The notes beneath the pieces were generated by a model that was given only the letters and a program-made list of their open reading frames with translations, was not told where the DNA came from and searched no databases. From Bacillota bacterium (GTDB lineage: Bacteria; Bacillota; Dehalobacteriia; UBA4068; UBA4997): a stretch of DNA of 40,037 nucleotides. Positions 30,337-38,772 of the stretch are shown piece after piece. Both the position numbers and the translations under genes were made by a program. The stretch covers positions 1 to 40,037 of the forward strand of contig JAETNY010000009.1 in NCBI GenBank assembly GCA_021771915.1. The letters run 5' to 3'. Position 1 is the first letter of the stretch, and every line of letters starts with the position of its first letter.

Positions 30337-30365
30337 ATATTAATTGATTATGCGTCTAAAGTCAA
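30337..30365 (-). promoter_or_regulatory. Possible promoter of the glyA operon
   Basis: On the minus strand: TTGACT (30365-30360), 17 bases, TAATAT (30342-30337). The -10 is weak, but the location, about 35 bases before the glyA ATG, is suitable. Confidence 0.4.
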
Positions 30366-30373
30366 TCTTTTTT

Positions 30374-31597
30374 TCACTCCGGCAGTTGATAAACCAGCAG
30401 AAATTCCTTATCTATATTCTGCCTGCAACGACAAAACAGCTTAAAGTGCAGTTCATTGCCCTCCGCACCGCTAAAACTGAAATCCGGTGTGGGGCTGCCC
30501 ATAGGCATGCCGCTGCTCAAATATTGCCAGTATAATTCAAAATTCTCCGCCTTAATCTCATAATCAGTATTGGCCTGCAAAAACGCCTCCGCTTCCGCCT
30601 TAACTTCCGGCGTTACCAGCAGTTTCTCCATGTTCTGCAAGGTTCCGCTCTGCTTATCATAAAGGTCAAAGGAGGCTCCGTCGCCCCAGAGTATAAAGCG
30701 CTCGTTTGCCCACCAAACATATTTTCTGGCGTATTCGTACTGATAAATCTCCGCCGCCTTATATTCGGTAACCGCGCCGGTTTTATCATTAATGCAGACC
30801 GCGCCAATCTCATCATCAGAAATCCAGATGTTTTCACCCTGCACAAAAGGCTCCGGCAAATCGACAATCATAATTGTATGCACACAATATGTTGGCACAA
30901 CGCCGCTCTGTCCGGCCGCCGGAACATAAGCGTTTAAGTCATAACAAAAACTCAACGAGCCGCTGCCGATACCGCCAACCTGCACCAGATAATTGCCGGC
31001 CGGCGTCTGCTGTACGCTTAAAGCAAAAGGCTCATAAAAACTGGCAGAATCAGTCAATGATGGCAAATCCAGCTTGCCCAGCAGCTGACCGTTCTTGCTG
31101 AAATCGCCGGTCAGCTGGTCCAGCTTAAAAACCTCGCCGCTGCTTAAAGTATATTTCAGTTTGGGCGAGGTCAGCCAAACCGCATTATTGCGCCAGTCCA
31201 AATCATATTGCAGCAGAGTTTCCGTTATAAAGCGCAGTGGCACATAGGTTATGCCGCGGCTGATAAAAGCCGCCTGTTCCAGTTCATACCTGCTGTGTTC
31301 TATCGAATTTTCTTTCTCACGGACAACTTCCGGGGTTTTTGAGCCAATTTGCATGGTCAGAATACCGCCGTCTGGCAAATAAGCAGTAATTGTCTGTGTT
31401 TTTTCCTCCCATTCCACCGCTCCGCCCACGGTTTCAAACATGCTGCGCAGCGGCAGATAAGTATAACCACCTCGTTCCAAACCGGTCGTTACGCGCTCGC
31501 CGTCCAGATATACCGGCACATTGGCCGCCAGACAGGTCTGCGCCGCGCCAAACGTCAACACTACCAACAGCAGCATTGTCAAAAAAAGTTTCTTCAT
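30374..31597 (-). CDS. Secreted copper-amine-oxidase-N-like paralogue 1
   Basis: The 407-residue protein has a signal peptide (MKKLFLTMLLLVVLTFGAA, cleavage after LAA). Two CuAO-N-type repeats follow: VPVYLDGERVTTGLERGGYT with YLPLRSMFETVGGAVEWEEK, then FISRGITYVPLRFITETLL with WRNNAVWL. Despite the Pfam name, such domains are generic clostridial surface modules, and no oxidase catalytic domain is present. The rest (about 160-407) is a beta-rich domain shared with the next three genes (TPAGNYLVQVGG, WWANERFILWGD, TPEVKAEAEAFLQ). It is the last gene of the operon. Its function is unknown. Confidence 0.8.
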   Translation of the reverse strand: MKKLFLTMLLLVVLTFGAAQTCLAANVPVYLDGERVTTGLERGGYTYLPLRSMFETVGGAVEWEEKTQTITAYLPDGGILTMQIGSKTPEVVREKENSIEHSRYELEQAAFISRGITYVPLRFITETLLQYDLDWRNNAVWLTSPKLKYTLSSGEVFKLDQLTGDFSKNGQLLGKLDLPSLTDSASFYEPFALSVQQTPAGNYLVQVGGIGSGSLSFCYDLNAYVPAAGQSGVVPTYCVHTIMIVDLPEPFVQGENIWISDDEIGAVCINDKTGAVTEYKAAEIYQYEYARKYVWWANERFILWGDGASFDLYDKQSGTLQNMEKLLVTPEVKAEAEAFLQANTDYEIKAENFELYWQYLSSGMPMGSPTPDFSFSGAEGNELHFKLFCRCRQNIDKEFLLVYQLPE

Positions 31598-31617
31598 TTC
31601 ACTATCACTCCTTAAAG
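31507..31617 (-). repeat. Repeated 5' cassette, copy 1
   Basis: A segment of about 110 bp covers the ribosome-binding site (AGGAGTGATAGTGAA), start codon, signal peptide and first mature residues. It is nearly the same at 32822-32933 and 34091-34202. Identity falls off further into the genes, so these 5' ends look recently copied or kept alike by gene conversion. Confidence 0.75.
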
Positions 31618-31620
31618 TAG

Positions 31621-32913
31621 TTATATTGCCTCAGCAAACATCTCGTTAAGCGGCAGCTGTATGCTCATACTATGAGTCGCATAATTTTCGCTGTTTGGTA
31701 CATAATACCGCAACTCCAGGCTAAAATAAAGCATACCGTCTTCGTAATGCGAGAACGCAAGACAGGGATAAGATGTGTACGGCGGCCTTTCTTCCTCCTG
31801 CCCAAGCTGCTGCCAAAATGCCGCCAACTCCTCCGGTTGATTGTAAACTTCTGGAGCAATTTTCAGCAGCAGTTCATTAGCACGCCGCTTAACATCATCG
31901 GTAAGCAGCAAATCGGTTATCGGCCGGCTCTGCTCTTTCTGCAAATCATAAAGCACAAAATCCCGATAATCACCTAACAGCAAATAGCGCTCAAAACCCG
32001 TCCAGTAACAATAAACCGGCTTTTCCTGCACCGCCTTGCCCAGGGCTTTCGCCTGTATGGCCGCCGTGTCATAATATACAGCCTGCACCGGGGAGTTATC
32101 CTTGATATGCCAAAGCGCGCTATCGCCATTCAGCCAAAACTCAGCGCCATTGCGCATATAATTAGGCGCTTCCACCCGAAAACTGCCGCGCCAGTCCTGT
32201 GAGGCCGCATAAACCTGCCCGTTTGCGACGTCAACAAAATAATTCGTCACCGCCTGCTGCTGCGGATACGGCTCTTGGATAATGGAGTAGTCTACCAAAT
32301 AATTGCCGTTTTCTGTTCGCTCAACCCTCAGGCAGGCTATCTCATTAGGCGAATCGGGTCGTTCCGGCAGAGAAAGCTGCGCCAAAATCTGCGCTTCTTG
32401 CTGCCCGGTTTGCCGGCGGCTTAAAATACCGCTGCTCAAATCCAGCAAATAAACCTCACCGTTAGCAATCCAGCCGTCCCAGAAAATTTTGTTGGTATAA
32501 ATATGCTGTTCATTGGTATCAAGACAATCCGCTCCCAAATTCAACAGAAAAATTAATGACTCAAGCGAAACCCAGGTGCTGCCATTGCGCAGAAGCGGCG
32601 CGCCATCAAAACCATAATGGCGAACAAAACCGTCCGGCCAAAATCTGCCGGCAGTGTTCTGGCCAATAGTCATATGCAGCTTGGAATCGTCCGCCATGGT
32701 AATGACTACGGTTTGCGTTTTGGCGTCCCATTCCAGCTTAAGCCCCAGCGCCTGCAAAGCAGCGCTTATCGGCACATAAACCTCTCCCTCATGCTCCCAG
32801 CCAGTCAACTGCTTATCATCAATATACACCGGCACATCGGCCGCCAGACAGATCTGCGCCGCGCCAAACGCCAACACCATCAACAGCAGCATTGTCAAAA
32901 AAATTTTTTTCAT
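31621..32913 (-). CDS. Secreted copper-amine-oxidase-N-like paralogue 2
   Basis: The 430-residue protein has a signal peptide almost the same as paralogues 1 and 3 (MKKIFLTMLLLMVLAFGAA). One clear CuAO-N repeat follows (VYVPISAALQALGLKLEWDA, KTQTVVITM); a second region (LLRNGSTWVSLESLIFLLNL) is diverged. The C-terminal part keeps the family layout (NGNYLVDY, RYLLLGDYRDFVLYD, LLLTDDVKRRANELL) but is the most divergent of the set. I start at ATG 32913 after AGGAGTGATAGTGAA; an upstream in-frame ATG lacks a ribosome-binding site. Confidence 0.75.
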   Translation of the reverse strand: MKKIFLTMLLLMVLAFGAAQICLAADVPVYIDDKQLTGWEHEGEVYVPISAALQALGLKLEWDAKTQTVVITMADDSKLHMTIGQNTAGRFWPDGFVRHYGFDGAPLLRNGSTWVSLESLIFLLNLGADCLDTNEQHIYTNKIFWDGWIANGEVYLLDLSSGILSRRQTGQQEAQILAQLSLPERPDSPNEIACLRVERTENGNYLVDYSIIQEPYPQQQAVTNYFVDVANGQVYAASQDWRGSFRVEAPNYMRNGAEFWLNGDSALWHIKDNSPVQAVYYDTAAIQAKALGKAVQEKPVYCYWTGFERYLLLGDYRDFVLYDLQKEQSRPITDLLLTDDVKRRANELLLKIAPEVYNQPEELAAFWQQLGQEEERPPYTSYPCLAFSHYEDGMLYFSLELRYYVPNSENYATHSMSIQLPLNEMFAEAI

Positions 32914-32933
32914 TTCACTATCACTCCTCAAAA
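32822..32933 (-). repeat. Repeated 5' cassette, copy 2
   Basis: This is the second copy of the ribosome-binding-site plus signal-peptide cassette. Its closest match is copy 3, including the AAAATAATTTA stretch just upstream. Confidence 0.75.
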
Positions 32934-32937
32934 TAAT

Positions 32938-34182
32938 TTATTGTAAAGTGTAACTAAGCGGAAATACCTGCCGCGCCTGACCGCCGTCCGAAGTTGCATA
33001 ATAGCCGCAAATCAGCTCAAAATTAAGCTTGCCGTTCTCCTCGCCTGTAAATTTCAGATATGGTACCGGGTCAACTTTATAAGCGGCGCCCAGCCCCTCC
33101 CAATAATAATCAGCATTATTTACATCAAAGGTAATACTGGAATTATCCGCCATGAAATTGTTAGCTTTTGCCTTAACCTCGTCTGTCAGCAGTAGCGGCA
33201 CCAAATCATGTCCGGTTTGGTTCTGCATATCATAAAGCACATAGCCGCCGCCATCGCCCAGTAAAATCAGCCGGCCGGCCGTCCAGCGAACAGAGCCGCA
33301 GGCGTACTCATCACCGGTTACCTGGCTGGCCCAAGCCTGCGTGTCCACCTGATTAATCTGACCGCTGGCCTCATCAATGCAGAAATTATGGCTGTATCCG
33401 TTCAGCCAAACCTTGCCCTCACTACACACAATACCCGGCAAAAAATCGTCGAGCATAGATGTATTACAATCAGAAAGTCCTTTTTGTCCGTCGGCGCTGA
33501 TCCAGCAGTTCCATTGCAGGCTATAAGCCATAAAGCCCAGACTAGTGCCGCTCCCATCAAGCAGATAGCTGCCGGCCGGCGTACGCCGCACCTCAAATCC
33601 ATAAACATGCTGGGCGTGATACCCGGCATAGCCTGGCACTTTGGCCTGATTGGTGATTAGCTTATCATTCAGCCAAAGTTCGCCGTTGGCCATGTTCAGG
33701 ATATATTTATCCTCACCCTGCGTATATTCCAGCCGCGGCTGGGTGATATAAACCGCATTATCGCGCCAGTCCACCTCATAACCAAGCACATCATCACTTA
33801 TAAAACGCAGTGGCACATAAGTTATACCCCGACTGACAAAAGGCGGTTGCTCCATATAAGGATAACTCGGGTTATCATACTCTTCATCACCAATTCTGTA
33901 GTGATATTGCGCGTCCGCATAATTATTTCCCACCTGCATGGTAAGCACACCACCGTCCGCAAAGGTGGCGATAATCTTCTGCTCCGGCTCGCTCCATTCC
34001 ACGCTTGCGCCGACGGTTTCAAACATGGTACGTAGCGGCAGATATGTATAACCGCCTCGCTCCAAACCAGTCGCCACGCGCTCACCCTCCAGATACACCG
34101 GCACATCGGCCGCCAGACTGGTCTGCGCCGCGCCAAACGTCAACACCATCAACAGCAGCATTGTCAAAAAAAGTTTCTTCAT
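32938..34182 (-). CDS. Secreted copper-amine-oxidase-N-like paralogue 3
   Basis: The 414-residue protein has a signal peptide, then two CuAO-N repeats (VYLEGERVATGLERGGYT, YLPLRTMFETVGASVEW and FVSRGITYVPLRFISDDVL, WRDNAVYI), closely matching paralogue 1. The C-terminal domain has RTPAGSYLLDGSG, LILLGDGGGYVLYDMQ and LLLTDEVKAKANNFM. It lies 24 bases upstream of paralogue 2 and 41 downstream of paralogue 4. AGGAGTGATAGTGAA precedes the ATG. Confidence 0.8.
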   Translation of the reverse strand: MKKLFLTMLLLMVLTFGAAQTSLAADVPVYLEGERVATGLERGGYTYLPLRTMFETVGASVEWSEPEQKIIATFADGGVLTMQVGNNYADAQYHYRIGDEEYDNPSYPYMEQPPFVSRGITYVPLRFISDDVLGYEVDWRDNAVYITQPRLEYTQGEDKYILNMANGELWLNDKLITNQAKVPGYAGYHAQHVYGFEVRRTPAGSYLLDGSGTSLGFMAYSLQWNCWISADGQKGLSDCNTSMLDDFLPGIVCSEGKVWLNGYSHNFCIDEASGQINQVDTQAWASQVTGDEYACGSVRWTAGRLILLGDGGGYVLYDMQNQTGHDLVPLLLTDEVKAKANNFMADNSSITFDVNNADYYWEGLGAAYKVDPVPYLKFTGEENGKLNFELICGYYATSDGGQARQVFPLSYTLQ

Positions 34183-34202
34183 TTCACTATCACTCCTTAA
34201 AA
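34091..34202 (-). repeat. Repeated 5' cassette, copy 3
   Basis: This is the third copy of the cassette covering ribosome-binding site, start and signal peptide; see 31507-31617. The first codons of paralogues 1 and 3 are almost the same at the DNA level. Confidence 0.75.
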
Positions 34203-34223
34203 TAATTTATATAAACGCCTTTT

Positions 34224-35420
34224 TTATTTAGGCAGCTTATAAACCAGCGAGTACTCCTTATACACATTGCTCAAACCGTAATTATCATTTTTGCGATAGT
34301 TGCAGATTAAAGAGAAATAAAGTTTTTTGCCCTCGGCATAGTTAAAATGCAGCTCCGGCACCGGGTCAGCCATTGGCAGGCCAATATTGAGATAACTCCA
34401 ATACCATTCAAACTCGCTATCACTAATCGGAAAATCCCACTCAGACTGCAAAAATTCCTCGGCCTCGGCCTTAACCTCCGGGGTCAGCAAAAGCGGCGTT
34501 AAATCCAGCAGAGTTTCCTTTTTGCGGTCATAAAGCCGCAGACCGCTCAACAACATATAGCGCTCGTTGGCCCACCAGCAAATCCACTGCCCCTCGCCCG
34601 TGAAACGGGTAATCTCGCCGGTGCTATCGTTAACGCAGATTGAGCCGTCGTCGTCCGCCAGCCAGAGACTTTTCCCCTGCCAGAAAGGTTGCGGCATGGG
34701 CTCAATAATACTATGCACACAACAGGTCTGCACCTCGCCGCCGGCCGCCGGTATCCAGGCCGCCAGCTGATAGCTGAAGCTTAAAGCGCCGCTACCCATA
34801 GCCCCGGCCTGAAACAAATAATTGCCGGCCGGTGTTCTGTGTATGCCAAACTTATCCGGCGGATACCAGCTGACTGGCTCGCCGGCAGAGGGCAAATTCA
34901 GCCGGCATAATTCGCAGCCGTTAAGATATAAAACGCCCGTTAACAGGTTCAGCGTAAACCTTTCGTCAGACGACAGGTTATGGTATAGCTTTGGCGCATT
35001 CAGCCAAACCGCATTGCCGCGCCGCTCCAGATTATAGCCCATAACCATTTCGTCCGCCGCCAGACTTAATGGCATATAAACAACGCCCCCACGGCTAAAC
35101 GGCGGCTGTTCCGCATAAATTTCAGCCGCATATTCCCCTTTATCTAGCCGGCCCTCCGTCTGTCCCATCTGCATAATCAAAGTACCGCGCAAAGGCAAAA
35201 CGGCCTTAATCTGATTATCCGCAAAAGCGGCCTCCGCGTCCGCCAGGCAGAAAAATTCCCACATTGGCAAATACAAGTCGCCGTCCTGTTCAAGCGCCGT
35301 CGCCACGCGCCGCCCGTCCAGAAACACCGCCGCGCCGTTCTCCGGCAGGGCAACCGTTGGATTTAGCGTGGCAACGCTAAAGTTCAGCATCATTAACACC
35401 GCCATAAAAAATTTAACCAT
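34224..35420 (-). CDS. Secreted copper-amine-oxidase-N-like paralogue 4
   Basis: The 398-residue protein has a different, shorter signal sequence (MVKFFMAVLMMLNFSVATL) but the same architecture. VFLDGRRVATALEQDGDLYL and FSRGGVVYMPLSLAADEM are the two CuAO-N-like units, followed by a C-terminal domain with TPAGNYLFQAGAMGSG, WWANERYMLLSG and LLLTPEVKAEAEEFLQSEW. The C-terminal half is very close to paralogue 1, which suggests duplication of the pair. GAGTGATAGTTAA precedes the ATG. Function unknown. Confidence 0.78.
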   Translation of the reverse strand: MVKFFMAVLMMLNFSVATLNPTVALPENGAAVFLDGRRVATALEQDGDLYLPMWEFFCLADAEAAFADNQIKAVLPLRGTLIMQMGQTEGRLDKGEYAAEIYAEQPPFSRGGVVYMPLSLAADEMVMGYNLERRGNAVWLNAPKLYHNLSSDERFTLNLLTGVLYLNGCELCRLNLPSAGEPVSWYPPDKFGIHRTPAGNYLFQAGAMGSGALSFSYQLAAWIPAAGGEVQTCCVHSIIEPMPQPFWQGKSLWLADDDGSICVNDSTGEITRFTGEGQWICWWANERYMLLSGLRLYDRKKETLLDLTPLLLTPEVKAEAEEFLQSEWDFPISDSEFEWYWSYLNIGLPMADPVPELHFNYAEGKKLYFSLICNYRKNDNYGLSNVYKEYSLVYKLPK

Positions 35421-35492
35421 TTAACTATCACTCACAATCTCCCACAATTTATAAATTTATTTTAGCACCATTTGGGCAGATAAGCAACATTA

Positions 35493-35981
35493 TCACAAAT
35501 CAACAGTAAAAATAACCTGCAAATGCTCTTTATCAGCATTATCATAAAACGGCGTAATACCGGCGCAGCTTTCTAGCAGATAATCCAAATCGGTAACATA
35601 GGGCGGCAAATCCGCCGTATCCGTAATTTTGGGGAAATTCTGCCGTACCTGTTCCGCCAGGCTGAAATGACAGAGCCAGTAGGCAATATCCTTAACCCAG
35701 ATGTGGTCTTTCAGCGTGATAATTTCATTTTCCGTATCCACCAGAAACTCGCCGCCCACCAATATATTCAGCGGCGTTCGATTGGTTTCTCGCCATTTGC
35801 CGCCGCCCAGACAAAGCTGGATACCATACCAGGCCTTGTCCAGAGCACAACTGCGCGGCGTGCCAAAAAGCCGCTCCTCAAACTCCTCCAGCATATAATC
35901 ATAACGCTCCGCCTCCGGTCTGGCACAAAGTTCCGCCAGTTCCTTATCCGTCAGCGCATATAAAACTCCCAAACGTGACAT
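35493..35981 (-). CDS. DUF1877 (YfbM-like) protein
   Basis: This 162-residue protein has no signal peptide and is the only apparently cytoplasmic product within the exported-protein operon. LGVLYALTDKELAELCARPE at the start and LDKAWYGIQLCLGGG in the middle match DUF1877/YfbM. It starts 10 bases after the preceding gene's stop. DUF1877 has no firmly established biochemical function; such genes are often near immunity-like or surface loci. Confidence 0.75.
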   Translation of the reverse strand: MSRLGVLYALTDKELAELCARPEAERYDYMLEEFEERLFGTPRSCALDKAWYGIQLCLGGGKWRETNRTPLNILVGGEFLVDTENEIITLKDHIWVKDIAYWLCHFSLAEQVRQNFPKITDTADLPPYVTDLDYLLESCAGITPFYDNADKEHLQVIFTVDL

Positions 35982-35991
35982 ATTAATCTCC

Positions 35992-37257
35992 TTAATCTGC
36001 TGCCGTTGCGTCCGGCGCCAGCTTCAATTTTACAACATAATCATCAGCCAGTATTAAAAGGTGCTGGCCGTCCGGCGATATAGCGCCCTTTTCAAAATTC
36101 CACAAACCCGGATAATTTTCTGTCAAACCGTCCGTTTCTGTGCCAAAAATAATCTTGTTGGCATTATCCGCATAATTACAAGCCACAATCCGGCAAGCGT
36201 CCGTGTTATCTCCGGCAAAATGCTCGGAAAAATAAATTGTATCGCCATAGGCCGCCAACAGGCCGCCGCCGTTATTATCATCAGGCGTACACTCGCCTAA
36301 CACTCTGCCGTTCAGATTGACAATCTGATAATGCGTGCCGTCCTCGCAAACGGCACACATTACAACATAATCACCAGCCACATTTTGCACCGGCTGCACT
36401 TCCTTATAAGCAAGCCAGGAAACGCTGGTCGGCCATTCGGCATATACGCGGCGCTGCTGCACCTTAACTTCGCCGCTGTTCACTGGCAGGGTTACCTCCA
36501 GCAAATCGCCGCTGTCAGTACCCAGCAACAGCCAGCGGTCCGGCCTTTGCACCGTGGGCGGCATAAACAGGCACCAGGAGCAGTTCATTTTGGCCAGCCT
36601 GACCTCCATACCGGTTTTTTCATCATATAAATTGATAAAATGCGTTATACGCTGCAACTCCTTAGGGTCCTGCTCAAAGCGAGTTAACAGATACCGGCCA
36701 TCGCCCAACCAAAACGCCTGGTCATCTCTATTCAGTTCGAGGCTGTCCGGCACGGCAAATTCCTGCGCCTGCCCGGTAACATTATCATAAACCAGAAAAG
36801 TATGTTTTCTTTGATTATAAAGCACCAGCTGCTGACTGGCCGACAGATAATAGCCGCTTAAATAACAATCATTTTCATATAAACTATCCTCCGGCCAGAC
36901 ACAAAGCTGTTCCGGTTCCGCTCCGTCCGCCATACGGAAAATTTTGCCCTGCCAACCGTCAGCTGTTCGGCTAACGCCATAAAGCAAATAGTCCGTATCA
37001 TTATAATAGTAAGCAGCTTCCAAATCAAAGCTTATAGCCTCGTCGTCTGCTCCCGGCTCGCCGTCAGGCCATTTAGCGTCCGGCAGCCCCGGCACCTGTG
37101 TAACCTGAACAACCTGCGCAACCTTTTCGGCCGAACGCTCAAGCTTTGCCGACTGCTCGGTTTCCGCCGGCGGCTCTTTGCCCAAATCCAGCCAGAACAG
37201 CAAACCACAGGCCACGCACAGAACAAACGCAAACGTGAAAATCATTTTTGTTTTCAT
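35992..37257 (-). CDS. Membrane-anchored extracytoplasmic propeller-like protein
   Basis: The 421-residue protein has an N-terminal hydrophobic anchor (MIFTFAFVLCVACGLLFWL), a charged linker and a beta-rich domain. Repeated strand patterns (YLLYGVSRTADGWQGKIF, QLVLYNQRKHTFLVYDN, AISPDGQHLLILADDYVVKL) suggest a beta-propeller. It is a paralogue of the next upstream gene. Its ATG overlaps that gene's stop (TAATG). Whether Cys in VACG is a lipobox is doubtful. Function unknown; possibly binding or sensing at the surface. Confidence 0.65.
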   Translation of the reverse strand: MKTKMIFTFAFVLCVACGLLFWLDLGKEPPAETEQSAKLERSAEKVAQVVQVTQVPGLPDAKWPDGEPGADDEAISFDLEAAYYYNDTDYLLYGVSRTADGWQGKIFRMADGAEPEQLCVWPEDSLYENDCYLSGYYLSASQQLVLYNQRKHTFLVYDNVTGQAQEFAVPDSLELNRDDQAFWLGDGRYLLTRFEQDPKELQRITHFINLYDEKTGMEVRLAKMNCSWCLFMPPTVQRPDRWLLLGTDSGDLLEVTLPVNSGEVKVQQRRVYAEWPTSVSWLAYKEVQPVQNVAGDYVVMCAVCEDGTHYQIVNLNGRVLGECTPDDNNGGGLLAAYGDTIYFSEHFAGDNTDACRIVACNYADNANKIIFGTETDGLTENYPGLWNFEKGAISPDGQHLLILADDYVVKLKLAPDATAAD

Positions 37258-38450
37258 TAATTAGTCAGCTCCGTTTCCGCCATAATTTTCGCCAAAGGCA
37301 AACGCATAGTATAACAGTGCCCTCTTAGCATCAACTCATTTCCGTCCGGGCTAACAGTACCGCCAAAGTAAAAATAATAAGGATTTTTGGCCGTCCGACT
37401 GTTATAAACCAACTCCCAATCGCCTGATATATAATCATAACTCCAAACCTGCCCATAATGCTTATCCGGTTTTTGATAATTGTAATGATAATATATCGGA
37501 AAGAACATTTTATCACCATAGCAGCCCAGAAGTTTAATATCATTAGCATATCTGGCTTCGCCAATATGGTTGGAAACAACATGCCGGCCAATCTCCTTAT
37601 TTGCAGCCAAATCAATCACCTGATAAACGGTTTCATCATCACAGTAGATTGTGAGCAGAACGCGCTCGCTTTCAGCGCCAGGCACCGCCAGCACGTCATT
37701 GTATGAAATAAATTCTGCCGCCGCCGGCCACTCCTGCGCACAATGATGAACCTCCGTTTCCGCGTCAGCCCCGGTCAGTTTAAGCACACATAAATCCCCT
37801 GCATCGCTTAAAAGCGGCCAAAGCCCGGTGGAAGTCTGCCCACAATCTCGCAGCCAACCGCCGTTCAACTCCGCCAAAAACTGCTCCTCTGCCCCGGCTT
37901 TGTCATAAAGGCTCAAACGCAGGCGCTCATTCGCCATACTTCTCCCCAGAAGATACTGTTCGCCGCCCAGCCAGATTACTCTGTCTTTTGCGCTCAAACT
38001 AAGTTCCTCCGGCATTTTTACCTGCTCAACATCGCCCGACTGCACGTCATAAAACACAAATTGCTGCTTAATCTGAGTATATAGCGCGCATTTGCCATAC
38101 TGTGGCAGATATGAGGAATAAAACAACCACTCGTCTTTAGGGGTCATCTGCTGATAAACCAGACGGGCAGCGCCGTCTTTCAGCCTGAACAGCAGGCGGT
38201 CACTGCCCTGCGCCAAACCAACACTTGCATACGCCAGCCAGTCATTCTCACCCAAATAATAGCAATCATACACAAACATTGCGGCATTAATCTCCTGAAC
38301 AGTATCGCCCTGATAATATTCTGCCGGCTGCTCCAGCAACAGCGGAGAAAGCTGAACCGTCCCGGTTTCCGTTTCCTGCTTTTCAGCGCAGCCGGCCAAC
38401 AGCAGCGCCAAGGTCAGCAACAAAAACATCGCCATAAAAACTTTTTTCAT
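37257..38450 (-). CDS. Propeller-like lipoprotein
   Basis: The 397-residue protein has a clear lipoprotein signal (KKVFMAMFLLLTLALLLAGC) and a beta-rich domain resembling the downstream paralogue. Shared phrases include QQFVFYDVQSGDVEQVKMP, VYQVIDLAANKEIG and TVSPDGNELMLRGHCYTM. I chose ATG 38450, which follows GGTGATAGTG; the upstream ATG at 38462 would place the ribosome-binding site inside the gene. It is the first gene of a probable seven-gene operon running to 30374. Confidence 0.7.
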   Translation of the reverse strand: MKKVFMAMFLLLTLALLLAGCAEKQETETGTVQLSPLLLEQPAEYYQGDTVQEINAAMFVYDCYYLGENDWLAYASVGLAQGSDRLLFRLKDGAARLVYQQMTPKDEWLFYSSYLPQYGKCALYTQIKQQFVFYDVQSGDVEQVKMPEELSLSAKDRVIWLGGEQYLLGRSMANERLRLSLYDKAGAEEQFLAELNGGWLRDCGQTSTGLWPLLSDAGDLCVLKLTGADAETEVHHCAQEWPAAAEFISYNDVLAVPGAESERVLLTIYCDDETVYQVIDLAANKEIGRHVVSNHIGEARYANDIKLLGCYGDKMFFPIYYHYNYQKPDKHYGQVWSYDYISGDWELVYNSRTAKNPYYFYFGGTVSPDGNELMLRGHCYTMRLPLAKIMAETELTN

Positions 38451-38487
38451 CACTATCACCATTTTCTGTATTTATTATGCTATAAAT

Positions 38488-38516
38488 ATTATAACACTGA
38501 AAAAATCTTTTTTCAC
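38488..38516 (-). promoter_or_regulatory. Possible promoter of the exported-protein operon
   Basis: On the minus strand: GTGAAA (38516-38511), 17 bases, TATAAT (38493-38488). The -10 is perfect and the -35 weak. It lies about 38 bases before the first start codon of the seven-gene array. Confidence 0.4.
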
Positions 38517-38606
38517 CTGTTTTCAAAAATTTTTCCATACCCATATATTGATTAAACAACGCCGCTTTCAGTATAGTTATAATATAGAAAAAAGAGGCCG
38601 ATAATT

Positions 38607-38711
38607 ATGCCGGAAGAAAATGAAAGAAAAGACGTTCAAAAAGCCATGGCTTACACGGCCTCGGAACTTAAAGCGCTAATTGACGCTTATATATCCGGCG
38701 CACGGCAATAG
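38607..38711 (+). CDS. 34-aa ORF of unknown function
   Basis: The ATG follows AAAGAGGCCGATAATT. The peptide begins MPEENERKDVQKAMAYTASE and ends LKALIDAYISGARQ: a charged, helical, soluble peptide. A TATAAT at 38578-38583 is suitably placed but its -35 is poor. A terminator follows eight bases after the stop. It stands alone between two minus-strand operons. I recognise no family. Confidence 0.5.
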   Translation: MPEENERKDVQKAMAYTASELKALIDAYISGARQ

Positions 38712-38718
38712 AGAGAAA

Positions 38719-38750
38719 AAACCACCCTCGCGCATTTGCAAGGGTGGTTT
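38719..38750. terminator. Bidirectional terminator
   Basis: AAACCACCCT (38719-38728) and AGGGTGGTTT (38741-38750) form a 10-bp stem. On minus it is followed by TTTTTT and ends the fumarase operon; on plus it ends the 34-aa ORF transcript. Confidence 0.85.
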
Positions 38751-38772
38751 ATTATATTATATTTTAAGGCAA

